A stretch of DNA of 64,000 nt from Ruegeria sp. ANG-S4 (GTDB lineage: Bacteria; Pseudomonadota; Alphaproteobacteria; Rhodobacterales; Rhodobacteraceae). The notes beneath the pieces were generated by a model that saw nothing but the letters and a program-made list of their open reading frames with translations, did not search any database and was not told the DNA's origin. Location of the stretch: the NCBI RefSeq assembly GCF_000814005.1, contig NZ_JWLK01000001.1, positions 124,001 through 188,000 on the forward strand, in the 5' to 3' direction. Shown piece by piece: positions 18,179-27,617 of this stretch. The position numbers and the translations under genes were made by a program. The first letter of the stretch is position 1, and every line of letters starts with the position of its first letter.

Positions 18179-19045
18179 TTGACCGAACGCATAACTCTCA
18201 GAGATGGCAGAGCACTCACTTTTAGCACTTACGGCGATCCAAACGGAACACCCGTGATTTTTAGCCATGGTTTTTCCGACTCTCACGTCATTCGTCACCC
18301 CGACGACAATCTGACTGCTTCTCTGGGAGTGCGATGGATTTCAGCCGACGAGCCCGGGGTTGGAGGGTCGAGCCCAAAGGAGGATCGGCAAATGGTCAAC
18401 TGGGGCGCTGATATGGAAGATCTGGCCAACCATCTCGACCTTGATACCTTCAACGTAGCGGGCCATTCCGGAGGCGGCCCCCATGCTTTGGCGGTGGCAT
18501 TTCATATGCCCGAACGTGTGCGCAAGGTCGCGCTCGCTTCGCCTGTTGCACCATTCGATGAGCCCGGTGTCACCAAAATGCTGGTGCTAAAGGACCTGAA
18601 GACCATCGCGAAACTGCGCCACCTGACCTTCCTGATCCGCTGGGCCGAGCGTTCGGGCGCCAAAAGTGCCCTCAAAGACATTCCATCCTATGTGGAGTCT
18701 GTCGTTGACCAAATGCCTAACGAAGCCAAAACAATACTTCGCAATCCAGAGCAGCAAGCCTTGTTCGAAGAGAACTTTCGCCTTGGTTACCAACAACACG
18801 AGGAAGGTGTTTTTGAAATGACCATGGCACTTTGGGACTGGGGTTTCTCACCGAATGAAGTCCGGCAACCAGTGAATCTATTTTATGGTTCTGCGGATGA
18901 CATTATTTCACCGGAAATGCCAAGACACCTTTGCTCCGAGCTTCCCAACTGCGCAGCCCATGAGTGGCCGGACGCTGGACATTACGGGTTTGTGGATCGC
19001 GAGCGGTGGATCGAATTTGTCGGCGCGGTCGCTAGTCTGTCTTAG
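18179..19045 (+). CDS. Alpha/beta hydrolase
   Basis: A 288-residue cytosolic alpha/beta hydrolase. The oxyanion motif FSHGFSD, the nucleophile elbow AGHSGGGPHA (Ser about residue 97), an acid in YGSADDIISP and the catalytic histidine in DAGHYGF are all present in the usual order, with a helical lid between. The start is a TTG at 18179 preceded by AGGAGG at 18168-18173. Residues DEPGVGGSS after the third strand are typical of esterase or peptidase-like members. Substrate unknown. It is a single-gene unit with a hairpin after the stop. Confidence 0.88.
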   Translation: MTERITLRDGRALTFSTYGDPNGTPVIFSHGFSDSHVIRHPDDNLTASLGVRWISADEPGVGGSSPKEDRQMVNWGADMEDLANHLDLDTFNVAGHSGGGPHALAVAFHMPERVRKVALASPVAPFDEPGVTKMLVLKDLKTIAKLRHLTFLIRWAERSGAKSALKDIPSYVESVVDQMPNEAKTILRNPEQQALFEENFRLGYQQHEEGVFEMTMALWDWGFSPNEVRQPVNLFYGSADDIISPEMPRHLCSELPNCAAHEWPDAGHYGFVDRERWIEFVGAVASLS

Positions 19046-19049
19046 CAAG

Positions 19050-19085
19050 CCAAAGGCGGAATTGTCCCGCGTTGCCGCCATTTGG
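19050..19085 (+). terminator. Candidate terminator hairpin
   Basis: Begins 4 bases after the hydrolase stop. CCAAAGGCGG (19050-19059) pairs with CCGCCATTTGG (19075-19085), a 10-bp stem with one bulged A and a 15-base loop. There is no T-run, so it may be a weak or Rho-assisted terminator. Confidence 0.45.
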
Positions 19086-19112
19086 TTCCGGCAACAGCCG
19101 TGTTTTGTCATG

Positions 19113-19126
19113 CTTCGCTAGCGAAG
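19113..19126. repeat. Perfect 14-bp palindrome
   Basis: CTTCGCTAGCGAAG is perfectly self-complementary. It sits between two convergent genes (stops at 19045 and 19179) and could form a small stem without a loop, a second terminator half, or a protein-binding site. Function not shown. Confidence 0.4.
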
Positions 19127-19178
19127 GTCTGATTTGAGCCCAACGTGCTCAATGCTTCGGCTTGCACGAACGGCCGCT

Positions 19179-19928
19179 TCACGCAAACCCTGGGTCAATC
19201 ATTTGTTCGTGCACCTGAAATTCGTGCAAGAAGTCCTCCTCCAAGAAATGAGCAGGCCGACGCTTATATTTCTTCCGGATTTGATTGATGCGTGACTGAA
19301 GACCCATTTCTTCTATTAGCTTGCGCAATGCGCCAACTTTAAGGCCTAGCGCGTTAGCTGTGGGCTTACTGATAGAGCCGGATGCCTTGTCGATTTGGTT
19401 TAGAATAGCTTTCTCGCTAAATTCAAACCCGTCGAATTCGAAATTCGATTGCCAATTGCGGTTCACATAAAGCGCCATGATGTCACTTCGAGCCGCAACA
19501 AAGGTGGGGTGACCGGGATAGGGAAAGCCTACATCGGTCTCAGCAACAACCGATATCGTCGGTGCCGTGTCCTCATAGAGATACAGCCGATATCCCCGGT
19601 TTTGATACGGGGCCATACCCTTGAGTCTGCCTCGCCAATGTTTGAATATTTCCTCGACGAACTCGACACGGTATCCAAGGTCAATCCAAGGATGATAATC
19701 TGCCCACCATTCAAGCGCCCAAAGGTGAATGTGGTTATGGCTTGAGTGCCGTATAGGCTGATCGCCTTCGAATTTAAGGGAAGCGTTGCAACAGCCTTCA
19801 AAGAACTCAGCAAGTTCGGGACACTTCTTTTGAGTCCAATCAAAGACGCTCACAGGAACTCCAGCTACTTTAAGCCCAACAAAAACTGCCTTCAAATTCA
19901 GTGCAAATAGCGTTGCTAGACTCGACAC
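19179..19928 (-). CDS. Hypothetical protein with C-terminal helix-turn-helix-like segment
   Basis: A 249-residue soluble protein that I do not recognise. It is rich in aromatic residues in the middle (HLWALEWWADYHPWIDLGYR). A C-terminal part (about residues 170-230) reads ILNQIDKASGSISKPTANAL then GLKVGALRKLIEEMGLQ, a pattern like a helix-turn-helix, followed by basic KKYKRR. This could be a DNA-binding tail on a sensor or enzyme domain (inference). It has no partner gene in tight spacing; flanking DNA is intergenic repeat material. Confidence 0.6.
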   Translation of the reverse strand: MSSLATLFALNLKAVFVGLKVAGVPVSVFDWTQKKCPELAEFFEGCCNASLKFEGDQPIRHSSHNHIHLWALEWWADYHPWIDLGYRVEFVEEIFKHWRGRLKGMAPYQNRGYRLYLYEDTAPTISVVAETDVGFPYPGHPTFVAARSDIMALYVNRNWQSNFEFDGFEFSEKAILNQIDKASGSISKPTANALGLKVGALRKLIEEMGLQSRINQIRKKYKRRPAHFLEEDFLHEFQVHEQMIDPGFA

Positions 19929-19974
19929 AAAATTCCTAGAGACGCAATAACAGACATTTGTGCGTCAAGAAACA

Positions 19975-20006
19975 ACGGCAGCTTTGGTCCGCATAGCGGG
20001 CGTTCA
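19975..20006. repeat. Dispersed intergenic repeat unit
   Basis: ACGGCAGCTTTGGTCCGCAT followed by AGCGGGCGTTCA, a close match to 17979-18010. It contains the small hairpin CCGC-ATA-GCGG. The rest of the 266-base gap (19929-20194) shows no gene. Confidence 0.5.
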
Positions 20007-20194
20007 AGCAAGATGCAGCGAATGTCTGCAACGCAGACGCAAATGAAATGATGATCTAGTCGGCGAAACAAGGCAATTCTATCGATGCATTACGACTTTC
20101 AGTCGTTTTCTTGGAAAACCAATGAGACTGACAATGCAGGTGAATCGCATCGCCAATCTCATTGGGTCCGGGGAGTTAAGAATCGCCAGGATAT

Positions 20195-21847
20195 TCAGCT
20201 TGCCAGAGCCAACTTGTGCACGTGGATTTCGTTGATCGGGTGACTTTCCGCGCCTATGACGCCGGGACGCGAATGCCGATAGAGTGACCGCCAGTAAGGT
20301 TGAATAATAGTGCCGTCGTCCCGCATGAACTGCTCGATTTTTTCCATATGGCCGCGACGCGTTTCTGCATCCGCGATTGCTGAGGCTTCTTCCAGCATGG
20401 CATCAAATTCGCTGCTGGCCAGACCGGTTTCGTTCCAGGCCACACCCGATTTGTATGCCAAGGTCAGTACTTGTACACCCAGTGGCCGATGCCCCCAGTC
20501 GGTCGAACTAAACGGGTACTTATTCCAATCGTTCCAAAATGTGTTACCCGGCAGTACAGTGCGCGTTACCTTGAGCCCTGCGTCACGCAATTGCGCTGAG
20601 AGCGCATCGGTCGTGTTCCTGCGCCAATCATCGTCAATGGAGAAGATTTCGTGCTCATAATCGAGCATGCCGGCTTCCTCCAACAATGCACGTGCACCCT
20701 CGACATCCCTTTTTGGTGCTCCAATGTCTGCATATTCGGGATGAATGGGGCACACGTGGTGGTTTTCACCCAGAGTTCCGCGATTTGCGTATCCCAATTC
20801 TAGCAATACGGCATTGTCACAAGCCATCGCCAGGGCACGGCGTACGCGCGCGTCCTCGTAGGGTTTTACTCCTTCCACTTCGGCGTCCCGGTTTGTTCGT
20901 AAAACCATAGTGTTGGCCGAAACGGACTCGCTCTGGTTCCAACCGATACTTTCGTAGATATCGACAAATTCTCCGACCGTTTCATAGGTCATGTCGATTT
21001 CTTCGGACTCTGCCGCAGCCAAATGCGCCGCCCCGTCAGTGCCGTAGTCGATAAACTCGATACGATCCAAGTAGGCGCCTTCGCCCCACCATTGGTGATC
21101 CGTGTTTTTCTCCAGAACGACTTTTTCACCAACCAGATATTCAACCAGTTTGTATGGTCCCGTGCCGACCGGGTCATTTGCTGGATCGCCAGACCAACCG
21201 TCGGGCACGATTGCTGCCGGGTATTCCGTGACAGCGGGGATAATGGTGATGTCAGGGCGCGTCAGCTTCAGTCTCAACGTTAGATCGTCGACCACCTCCA
21301 ATGCCCCCTCCGCGGGGCCATCACCGGCCTCGTTCTGTAAAGAACCCATACGCGCAGCCATGGAGTTGCCTTCCCAAGTGCCGTCACACCATCGACCAAA
21401 GTTATACGCCACATCCTTTGCTGTCAGCGTTCCACGCCCGTCATTCCAGTTCACGCCTGGCCGGATACGCAGAACATACTCCGTCGCGTCGTCGTTCACG
21501 TCCCAGCTTTCAAGCAACCGGGGCTCGAACGTACCGTCAGCATTATATTGAACCAGATATTCCAGAAATCCTCGGACAACGTTTCCGAGCTGTGGCCAGT
21601 TGTAAAGCGGCGGATCAAGCTGTGCGCGAACAACTTGCTGGATACGAATTGTCCCACCAGGCTGAATATCGGTCGCAGCCTGCGCAGGCTGCGGCAAGCC
21701 AATCATCGAATAGGCAGCCGATGCCGACAGCCCCAGCGCGGTGACGCGTGTCAAAAACTCGCGACGACTAAGGGTTCCCTCAGCAACTTCTTTGGCATGC
21801 ATGCCAATCGCTGGATGAATGGATTGATCTTGGCTATGATGGCTCAT
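20195..21847 (-). CDS. ABC transporter substrate-binding protein, peptide/dipeptide type (SBP_bac_5), Tat-exported
   Basis: A 550-residue periplasmic binding protein of the DppA/OppA class. A twin-arginine signal ([20 protein letters not shown]) lies at about residues 27-46, with likely cleavage after PAQAA. The mature part shows the family pattern [20 protein letters not shown] and [10 protein letters not shown]. The frame is open further upstream, but the ATG at 21847 has a GGGAG site and gives a normal Tat leader. No permease or ATPase genes are adjacent, so this is an orphan binding protein here. It is divergent from a LysR gene 91 bases away that probably controls it. Confidence 0.9.
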   Translation of the reverse strand: MSHHSQDQSIHPAIGMHAKEVAEGTLSRREFLTRVTALGLSASAAYSMIGLPQPAQAATDIQPGGTIRIQQVVRAQLDPPLYNWPQLGNVVRGFLEYLVQYNADGTFEPRLLESWDVNDDATEYVLRIRPGVNWNDGRGTLTAKDVAYNFGRWCDGTWEGNSMAARMGSLQNEAGDGPAEGALEVVDDLTLRLKLTRPDITIIPAVTEYPAAIVPDGWSGDPANDPVGTGPYKLVEYLVGEKVVLEKNTDHQWWGEGAYLDRIEFIDYGTDGAAHLAAAESEEIDMTYETVGEFVDIYESIGWNQSESVSANTMVLRTNRDAEVEGVKPYEDARVRRALAMACDNAVLLELGYANRGTLGENHHVCPIHPEYADIGAPKRDVEGARALLEEAGMLDYEHEIFSIDDDWRRNTTDALSAQLRDAGLKVTRTVLPGNTFWNDWNKYPFSSTDWGHRPLGVQVLTLAYKSGVAWNETGLASSEFDAMLEEASAIADAETRRGHMEKIEQFMRDDGTIIQPYWRSLYRHSRPGVIGAESHPINEIHVHKLALAS

Positions 21848-21938
21848 CTTTTGCTCCCATGTTGCTCTTAAGCTGCTTGCTAGCCCTTTTTGACATTTTT
21901 GATGCATATACTGTCCGATTTGCAGTAGTTGAGTAGTT

Positions 21939-22871
21939 ATGAATGACATTAACAGAATTAATACTAACCTTAGTCGCAATCTGGTGGCGCTCTATGCTTT
22001 TGAGGTAGTCGCGCAATATGGAACGTTTACCAGCGCAGGTCAGGCGCTTGGCCTGACACAGTCCTCTGTCTCACAACGGATTAAGGGTCTGGAAGCCGAT
22101 TTGGGCGTCGTTTTGTTCCATCGCGAGCATCGCGGTGTCTCGTTGACCAATGAAGGCCTACGGCTTTTTAACGTGGTCAGTCCGGCAATGCGGCAAATGG
22201 GCTATGCCGTTGGTGCTCTGATCGAACGCAAATCGAAACCAAGGGTACGGATTTCTGCCGATTTTGCGTTCTCGACGTTCTGGTTGCTACCGCGTTTGGG
22301 TTATCTTCGAGAGGAAATCGGGGATGAGATCGAGATTCAGATTTTGGCCTCAACCGTGCCACCCGGTCTGGGTGATACCGATTGCGATATTCAAATCCAT
22401 GTTGCGCCCAAAGACAGCATCAAACCCGACGAAGTACTACTTTTGGAAGAGGTTGTGGCCGCAGTTTGTAGCCCGCAGCTTTTGGAGAAGATTGGACCAA
22501 TCCGATCCGCAGCGGATCTCCTGAATGTTCAACTTCTCAGCTTGGCAAAACCCGCAACCGCTGCATGGCAAACCTGGCAAGGGTGGTTTGACGGGTTGGG
22601 TATAACGGGCGAACGCAAGAAAAATTACATCAGCTTCAACAACTATGACATGGTGACCCAGGCTGCTTTGTCAGGTGAAGGTGTCGCTTTGGGTTGGATT
22701 GGTTTGATTGATGATCTGCTCGGCAAGGGCTCTCTGGTGACCCTCACGGACGATTTGGTCGCCAGCGATGCGGGTTACGTGATGTCGCGGAGCAATAGCA
22801 ACTCGGGCCGGGGTCCCAGGCTTGTGTTCGATTGGATCACGGAACAAGTTCTCGCAGCATCTTCGAAATAG
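21939..22871 (+). CDS. LysR family transcriptional regulator (GcvA-like)
   Basis: A 310-residue LysR protein. The N-terminal winged helix is clear ([20 protein letters not shown], then [18 protein letters not shown]). The effector domain starts near residue 100 ([18 protein letters not shown]) and has the [20 protein letters not shown] segment found in GcvA-type members. It is divergent from the peptide-type binding protein gene; the 91-base intergenic region should hold both promoters. The effector is unknown; a peptide or amino acid derivative would fit the neighbour (inference). Confidence 0.9.
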   Translation: MNDINRINTNLSRNLVALYAFEVVAQYGTFTSAGQALGLTQSSVSQRIKGLEADLGVVLFHREHRGVSLTNEGLRLFNVVSPAMRQMGYAVGALIERKSKPRVRISADFAFSTFWLLPRLGYLREEIGDEIEIQILASTVPPGLGDTDCDIQIHVAPKDSIKPDEVLLLEEVVAAVCSPQLLEKIGPIRSAADLLNVQLLSLAKPATAAWQTWQGWFDGLGITGERKKNYISFNNYDMVTQAALSGEGVALGWIGLIDDLLGKGSLVTLTDDLVASDAGYVMSRSNSNSGRGPRLVFDWITEQVLAASSK

Positions 22872-23239
22872 TGTGTTGTTGAGCTGTTCGGTGGACCTCA
22901 TCACTGGGTCAGGCTGATACGAACAACGAGTTCTTTTTTGACACATTGAAACAACGTTGAAGACCTACATCTGTGCGATCATTGGAACTGTAAATCCCGG
23001 TTTGGGCCGCGAGCGGCCACTTCCGCGAAGCGCGGGAAACGTGACAGTGAGCCAAAAGTGGCGGATGCTGTATCGATTGAAATGGCCAACTATTGCGTAA
23101 AGCTGACATTCCCACAATGAAAGTGGACTTGGTTTCGTTCCAACGCCGTTTGGCCTTTGTTCGTATTTGAGCAACTGTAATTAGATCTTTTTAGCGCCGC
23201 TCGTAGTGAAATTAGGTAAGACGCGACTACTTGTTCTTC
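22872..23239. repeat. Non-coding gap with worn intergenic repeat words
   Basis: No gene is supported in these 368 bases. The section near 22990-23075 contains GGGCCGCGAGCGGCC, an imperfect palindrome, and words such as CGGTTTGGGCC and GACAGTGAGCC like those of other gaps in this window. I read it as decayed repeat DNA. Confidence 0.35.
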
Positions 23240-23785
23240 ATGGATCATCTCGAAGTAAAGTCTGCAATTGATCTCTGGGCGTGGTTGGAACGAAACCACT
23301 CGTCTAGTGACAGCATTCTGCTCGTTACGTGGAAAGCGGCGCATCAAGATAAATATGTCAGTCGCGAAGAAGTCCTTGACGCTTTGATTGCGTATGGCTG
23401 GATTGATGGCAGAAGGTTTGCTGTTGATGACAACAGAACATCACAACTGATATCGCCGCGCAAACAACAGGCGTGGTCGAAGAGTTACAAGGACCGCGTT
23501 GAGAGGTTGCGGAGCGAAGGCAAAATGAAGCCTGCTGGTGAAGCTGCGGTCGAGGCAGGACAGGCATCTGGCCTTTGGGAGTTCTACGCCGAAGTGGATG
23601 CGCTTACTGTTCCGGTTGATCTTGCGGCCAGTATTGATATTGGCAAATGGCAGAGTTTTCCTCCATCTTACCAAAGGAACGTCCTTCGTTGGCTTCACCT
23701 GGCAAAGACTGAAGAAACGCGAGAAAAACGAATAATCGAAATCGCACATGCGACGAGCATGGAAGAGAGACTTCCGCAGATGTAG
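23240..23785 (+). CDS. YdeI/OmpD-associated family protein
   Basis: A 181-residue cytosolic protein of the YdeI/OmdA family. The N-terminal half has the family pattern LLVTWKAAHQDKYVSREEVL, then DALIAYGWIDGRRFAVDDNR; the C-terminal half has the OmdA-type helical ending SFPPSYQRNVLRWLHLAKTE followed by RIIEIAHA. The ATG at 23240 is used; a TTG three codons upstream is the alternative, and neither has a clear ribosome site. The family function is poorly known. A second protein with the same C-terminal domain is encoded just downstream (24012-24470). Confidence 0.87.
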   Translation: MDHLEVKSAIDLWAWLERNHSSSDSILLVTWKAAHQDKYVSREEVLDALIAYGWIDGRRFAVDDNRTSQLISPRKQQAWSKSYKDRVERLRSEGKMKPAGEAAVEAGQASGLWEFYAEVDALTVPVDLAASIDIGKWQSFPPSYQRNVLRWLHLAKTEETREKRIIEIAHATSMEERLPQM

Positions 23786-24011
23786 CGAATTCACCGCTGG
23801 GAAACTTTCACACCTTTCCTAGCGTTAGTTTTGACCGCAGTGTAGCAATTGGAACAGCGTGGCCACTGATCAGCAGTTAGACACCCCTCTGGGTGCGAAG
23901 AAGCGCGAGAACATTTCGACGGTTGCTTAATGTGCGATAACTCGCCTCCAATTAACCAACTTGAACCCATCAGCGACCAAACCATCAATACGAAAGGCGA
24001 GGGAGACACAA

Positions 24012-24470
24012 GTGGCTGATTGGTTTTTGTTTACAGGCCGCATCGAGCCAATGGAATGGGGCAAGAGCACCTATACGGTCTTGCCCATCCCGGATGAAAT
24101 TGCCGCTGCGCTCAAACAATTGGGTACGAAACGCGTGGAAATCGAGTTGAATGATCATCCTTTCAATATGGCTCTCACGAATTCCCCAGCCATTTCTGAG
24201 ACCTTTGTTTACACCGGGAAGACTATTCTTCGTTCGGCTGGTATTTCACCCGGTGAGAGCATCGACGTCCGCCTACGCAAAGCTGATCCAAAGGTCGTGG
24301 AAGTGCCAAACGACGTGATATCGGCCATTCGCACCGCAGCTCTCAGTGACACGTGGTCTGCGTTGACACCAGGCAAGCAACGCGGTCTTCTTCATACCGT
24401 TAACACTGCGAAGCGAGCAGAAACGCGCGTGAAACGCATCGCGCAGTTGATCAGGTTTTTACGCGAGTAA
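24012..24470 (+). CDS. DUF1905/YdeI-type domain protein
   Basis: A 152-residue protein with an N-terminal DUF1905-like beta-barrel (FLFTGRIEPMEWGKSTYTVL, followed by a KRVEIELNDHPF strand) and a C-terminal YdeI/OmdA helical domain ending SALTPGKQRGLLHTVNTAKR and RVKRIAQLIRFL. The GTG at 24012 is chosen because GAGGGAG at 23998-24005 lies at good spacing; an upstream TTG lacks one. It shares domain type with the gene at 23240-23785, but 226 non-coding bases separate them, so co-transcription is uncertain. Confidence 0.83.
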   Translation: MADWFLFTGRIEPMEWGKSTYTVLPIPDEIAAALKQLGTKRVEIELNDHPFNMALTNSPAISETFVYTGKTILRSAGISPGESIDVRLRKADPKVVEVPNDVISAIRTAALSDTWSALTPGKQRGLLHTVNTAKRAETRVKRIAQLIRFLRE

Positions 24471-24480
24471 TGCAATAGAT

Positions 24481-24515
24481 GCGCCTCAACAACGTGCTGT
24501 CGAGTGTTGAGGTGC
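24481..24515 (+). terminator. Stem-loop terminator candidate
   Basis: GCGCCTCAACA (24481-24491) pairs with TGTTGAGGTGC (24505-24515), an 11-bp stem with one G-T pair and a 13-base loop. It starts 10 bases after the DUF1905/YdeI stop. No T-run follows. Confidence 0.6.
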
Positions 24516-24736
24516 GTTGGTCGCGTAAGCCGACATTTGTTCGACCGTTTTGAACGACAGCTATTTTCCACATTGCAGTCGTTGGCTACATTTCGGCCAA
24601 CATCCGCTATGAGCCCAAAACGGATGTGCACTGAACTCAAGCAGAATTGACTTTCGCGGCTTTCATAAAAAAGGGTTGAGAGTCTCCTTCTATAATTCGA
24701 AGAATCCCAAATCATACCAAGGTGGGAGGAGTTTCT

Positions 24737-25465
24737 ATGAAGACAGCGGTTGTGACTGGTGCCGTGGGAGGCATGGGGCAGGCCATCTGCCGCCAATTGC
24801 AGACAAACGGGTTGCATGTGATTGGTCTGGACCTCAAAGAAGAGCGTCTAAGCGAACTGGCATCAGAACTAAGTTCGGACTTCACACCTATTTCAGTTGA
24901 CCTAACGGATCCTTTGGCCGTGGATCAAACGTTCGAGCGCATTAAGACAGCCCATGGCGGTCTGGATGCTTTGGTAAACAACGCTGGCACTTGCTTCATG
25001 TCTGACTTTCCGAACATTCCGCCCGAGGAACTCAAAAAACAGATGGCAATCAACTTTAACTCGGCATTCTATTGTTGCCAGCAGGCGGTCCAATTGATGT
25101 TGGAACGCGAAGGTATCAAGAAGATTGTAAATATCTCATCGAACGGTGCTTATAATTTTGATGTGTTCGACCCTCCCCATTACCGGGCTTCAAAAGCGGC
25201 GATGGATACCCTTACAAAAGACCTTGCCCGTCGATACGCACGGGAAAAAATTTGTGTGAATTCTCTGGCACCTGCCATGACTGAAACGCCGCTATTCAAT
25301 GTGTTGACTGAGGACGTCCTGGAGAAAGCTGTTAATGCCATGCCTCATGGACGCGCGATGCTACCCGAGCAAATCGCCTCTTGGGTCGGTTTTCTCATTT
25401 CGCCGGCTGGCGATGCTTCCAGTGGGAACGTGATTATTCTGAACCAAGGACGCGACGTCAGATAA
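24737..25465 (+). CDS. SDR family oxidoreductase
   Basis: A 242-residue classical short-chain dehydrogenase/reductase. The cofactor motif is VTGAVGGMGQAI (TGxxxGxG), with Asp after the second strand (GLDLKEERLSE) suggesting NAD preference. NNAG is present, as is the catalytic Ser (IVNISSNGAY) and the YRASKAAMD Tyr-Lys pair. The ATG at 24737 has GGGAGGA upstream. It runs convergent with the lactonase-like gene (49 bases apart). Substrate unknown. Confidence 0.9.
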   Translation: MKTAVVTGAVGGMGQAICRQLQTNGLHVIGLDLKEERLSELASELSSDFTPISVDLTDPLAVDQTFERIKTAHGGLDALVNNAGTCFMSDFPNIPPEELKKQMAINFNSAFYCCQQAVQLMLEREGIKKIVNISSNGAYNFDVFDPPHYRASKAAMDTLTKDLARRYAREKICVNSLAPAMTETPLFNVLTEDVLEKAVNAMPHGRAMLPEQIASWVGFLISPAGDASSGNVIILNQGRDVR

Positions 25466-25513
25466 CTCTGTGGTGCGACATCACTTTTCGGGAAAGTGGT
25501 CCAAGGGGTGGGA

Positions 25514-26269
25514 TCAACTGTAGACTTCTGGTGCTTTTTTCAGAACAGGCCACTGCTTTGGACAATGCCCATAGATTACAAAGGCATCGCGCTCGGATGC
25601 CAAACGCATCAACCTGTCTGCGCTGGCAATTGCTGCATCTTCGTCCCAAGACCCGGCAAACTTCTCGTCGATTTCTGCTGGTCGTGAGATCGCATCACTG
25701 GTCAATAAAACCGTTCCAGACGGAAGATCGACCATTACCGCGATCTGGCCAGGCGCATGACCAGGTGCCATCAAAACGAAGATACCCGGCCCAATCTCTA
25801 CGTCGCCATCAACCAAGAGATAATCCTGATCGGGCCATTCCAAAGGCCTTATGTCGCCCCAATACAAGGGGCGAGGTAAGGCTCGCTCCGCAGAAGAGAC
25901 AAGAATTGGACTGCTTGGAAAGTCGCCCAATGCACCGATATGGTCGATATGGGTGTGCGTACAAATCTGTAGTGTAATATCTGACGGAATAAGCCCAAGT
26001 TTTGCCAGCTGTGCGCGTGGCAGATTATCTGGTTCGCACTTCAGAACCTCGCCAAACTCGAACAATCGATCTTCTTTGACCGCGGCGTCGGTATCAATGA
26101 CGTATTTTTCAGGAAATCCAGTGTCGATGAGTATTGCTTCTCCCAAATCTGTCCGGATCAGAAACCCGCAGATCCCTATGATACGGCCAGTGGAATGGAC
26201 CTTGAACAGCCCGTAGTCCAAAACCACAAGGTCAATCGGTCGCCCTTTGACAAATCCCTCTGCTTGCAC
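25514..26269 (-). CDS. N-acyl homoserine lactonase family MBL-fold hydrolase
   Basis: A 251-residue metallo-beta-lactamase-fold hydrolase. The zinc motif is HTHIDHIG (HxHxDH), followed by a second histidine in APGHAPGQIAV, the bridging aspartate in LLTSDAIS and a late histidine in VIYGHCPKQW, the full ligand set for a dinuclear site. The pattern fits the AiiA-like lactonase branch, but related lactonases and other hydrolases share it. The start is a GTG at 26269 with a GGGAG site. It is divergent from an aminotransferase gene only 41 bases away, which suggests shared regulation. Confidence 0.85.
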   Translation of the reverse strand: MQAEGFVKGRPIDLVVLDYGLFKVHSTGRIIGICGFLIRTDLGEAILIDTGFPEKYVIDTDAAVKEDRLFEFGEVLKCEPDNLPRAQLAKLGLIPSDITLQICTHTHIDHIGALGDFPSSPILVSSAERALPRPLYWGDIRPLEWPDQDYLLVDGDVEIGPGIFVLMAPGHAPGQIAVMVDLPSGTVLLTSDAISRPAEIDEKFAGSWDEDAAIASADRLMRLASERDAFVIYGHCPKQWPVLKKAPEVYS

Positions 26270-26310
26270 AGACTATCTCCCTGATTGGCTACAAAGATTT
26301 TGAGTAGAGC

Positions 26311-27429
26311 ATGAAAGTCAAGATACACACACTTTTTCAATACCTACTGGATACCACGGAAGCAGATCCAGAAGCTTTCGTTGGGTTTTCCTTGTCCGAG
26401 TCGCCGCGCTTGGGTGAGTTCATGGATGCGCTGGATCCAGCGCTGCCGTTGGATTGGAACCAAAAGAGCTTTCGGGGTCTGCCTGCTTTACGACGGCATG
26501 TTTTGGACCGCGCTGGCTTGTCTGATGTTTGCGAACCAGACGACGTCCTGATCACCGCCGGCGCCGCGGAAGCCAATTATCTTGCATTCATGCAATTGGT
26601 CCAACCGGGCGACGAAGTCGTAACGGAACGCCCAGGCTGGCCACAGGCGGGCGTATTGGCAGAGGCAGTTGGCGCGACGCTAAAAGTTGTCGACCGCGAA
26701 GAGAGTGCTGGTTGGGTATTGCCGCTAGACGAAGTTGAGGCCGCAGTAACGGAGCGCACTCGGCTCATCTTTATAACCAACCCCAATAACCCCACCGGGC
26801 AGTTGATGACCCGAGCAGAGTTGGAAAGGCTTGTTCAGATTGCAGATCGCGTCGGAGCATGGCTGGTTGTTGACGAGGTTTACGCAGGATTGGAGTGGGT
26901 CGGATCCCGCGCCCCTTCGATTGCCGGTTTGTATCCCAGGGGTATCACGACGGGCAGCGTTTCCAAGGCACTGGGGCTCCAGGGGCTGCGCACCGGCTGG
27001 ATGATATGCCGTGATCCAGATCTAATTTGGGACGCTATTATTCTGCGGGAAAACTCGAGCGAAATTATGAATATTCTCGGCGAAGTCATCGCCGAAATCG
27101 CCTTGAGGTCTGACCGATATAATCAGGCTTTGAAAACTGCACGGGCAGCTGGGATGAAAACGTTGGAACGCCTGGATGGATTTGTTGCCGATCAGCCCAA
27201 CCTCGATTGGGTCAAACCTCAGGCTGGATTAATTGGTTTGGCACGGCTCGATGGGATTGATGGCGACGTGTTCGCCAAACGCTTGCTCGCCGATCCCTAT
27301 CGGACATTTCTACTACCGGGTTCGTCTTACGGGATGCAGAACCACATCCGACTGGGTGTGGGGGGAGGTGCTGCTGCCAACCTCGACCTTGGCCTAGAGC
27401 GCATGGGCGAACTATTGGCAAACTGGTAG
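26311..27429 (+). CDS. PLP-dependent class I/II aminotransferase
   Basis: A 372-residue fold-type I PLP enzyme. Conserved elements are in order: LITAGAAEANYLAF, NPNNPTGQLM, the VVDEVYAGLEW aspartate, the cofactor lysine in TTGSVSKALGLQGLRTGW, and a late NHIRLGVGG arginine. The overall pattern resembles capreomycidine synthase-like and related small aminotransferases more than AspC. The neighbouring divergent MBL hydrolase may act in the same pathway (inference). Substrate unknown. Confidence 0.87.
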   Translation: MKVKIHTLFQYLLDTTEADPEAFVGFSLSESPRLGEFMDALDPALPLDWNQKSFRGLPALRRHVLDRAGLSDVCEPDDVLITAGAAEANYLAFMQLVQPGDEVVTERPGWPQAGVLAEAVGATLKVVDREESAGWVLPLDEVEAAVTERTRLIFITNPNNPTGQLMTRAELERLVQIADRVGAWLVVDEVYAGLEWVGSRAPSIAGLYPRGITTGSVSKALGLQGLRTGWMICRDPDLIWDAIILRENSSEIMNILGEVIAEIALRSDRYNQALKTARAAGMKTLERLDGFVADQPNLDWVKPQAGLIGLARLDGIDGDVFAKRLLADPYRTFLLPGSSYGMQNHIRLGVGGGAAANLDLGLERMGELLANW

Positions 27430-27617
27430 ATTTAGGACACTCATTTCGACGGTTCGGGCTGCAAAGTCGGTCAAATAACGTTGCCCGTCCCAAGCTGACA
27501 CTACGCCCAATTTTGGTGCAAGTTCACCTGCCATACGCTGAAAGCTCTATCGCTAGAATAACGCTGTCGGTGCGCTAGTTCGAAGATGGAATAACTGATT
27601 CATAACCAAGGTTCGAA

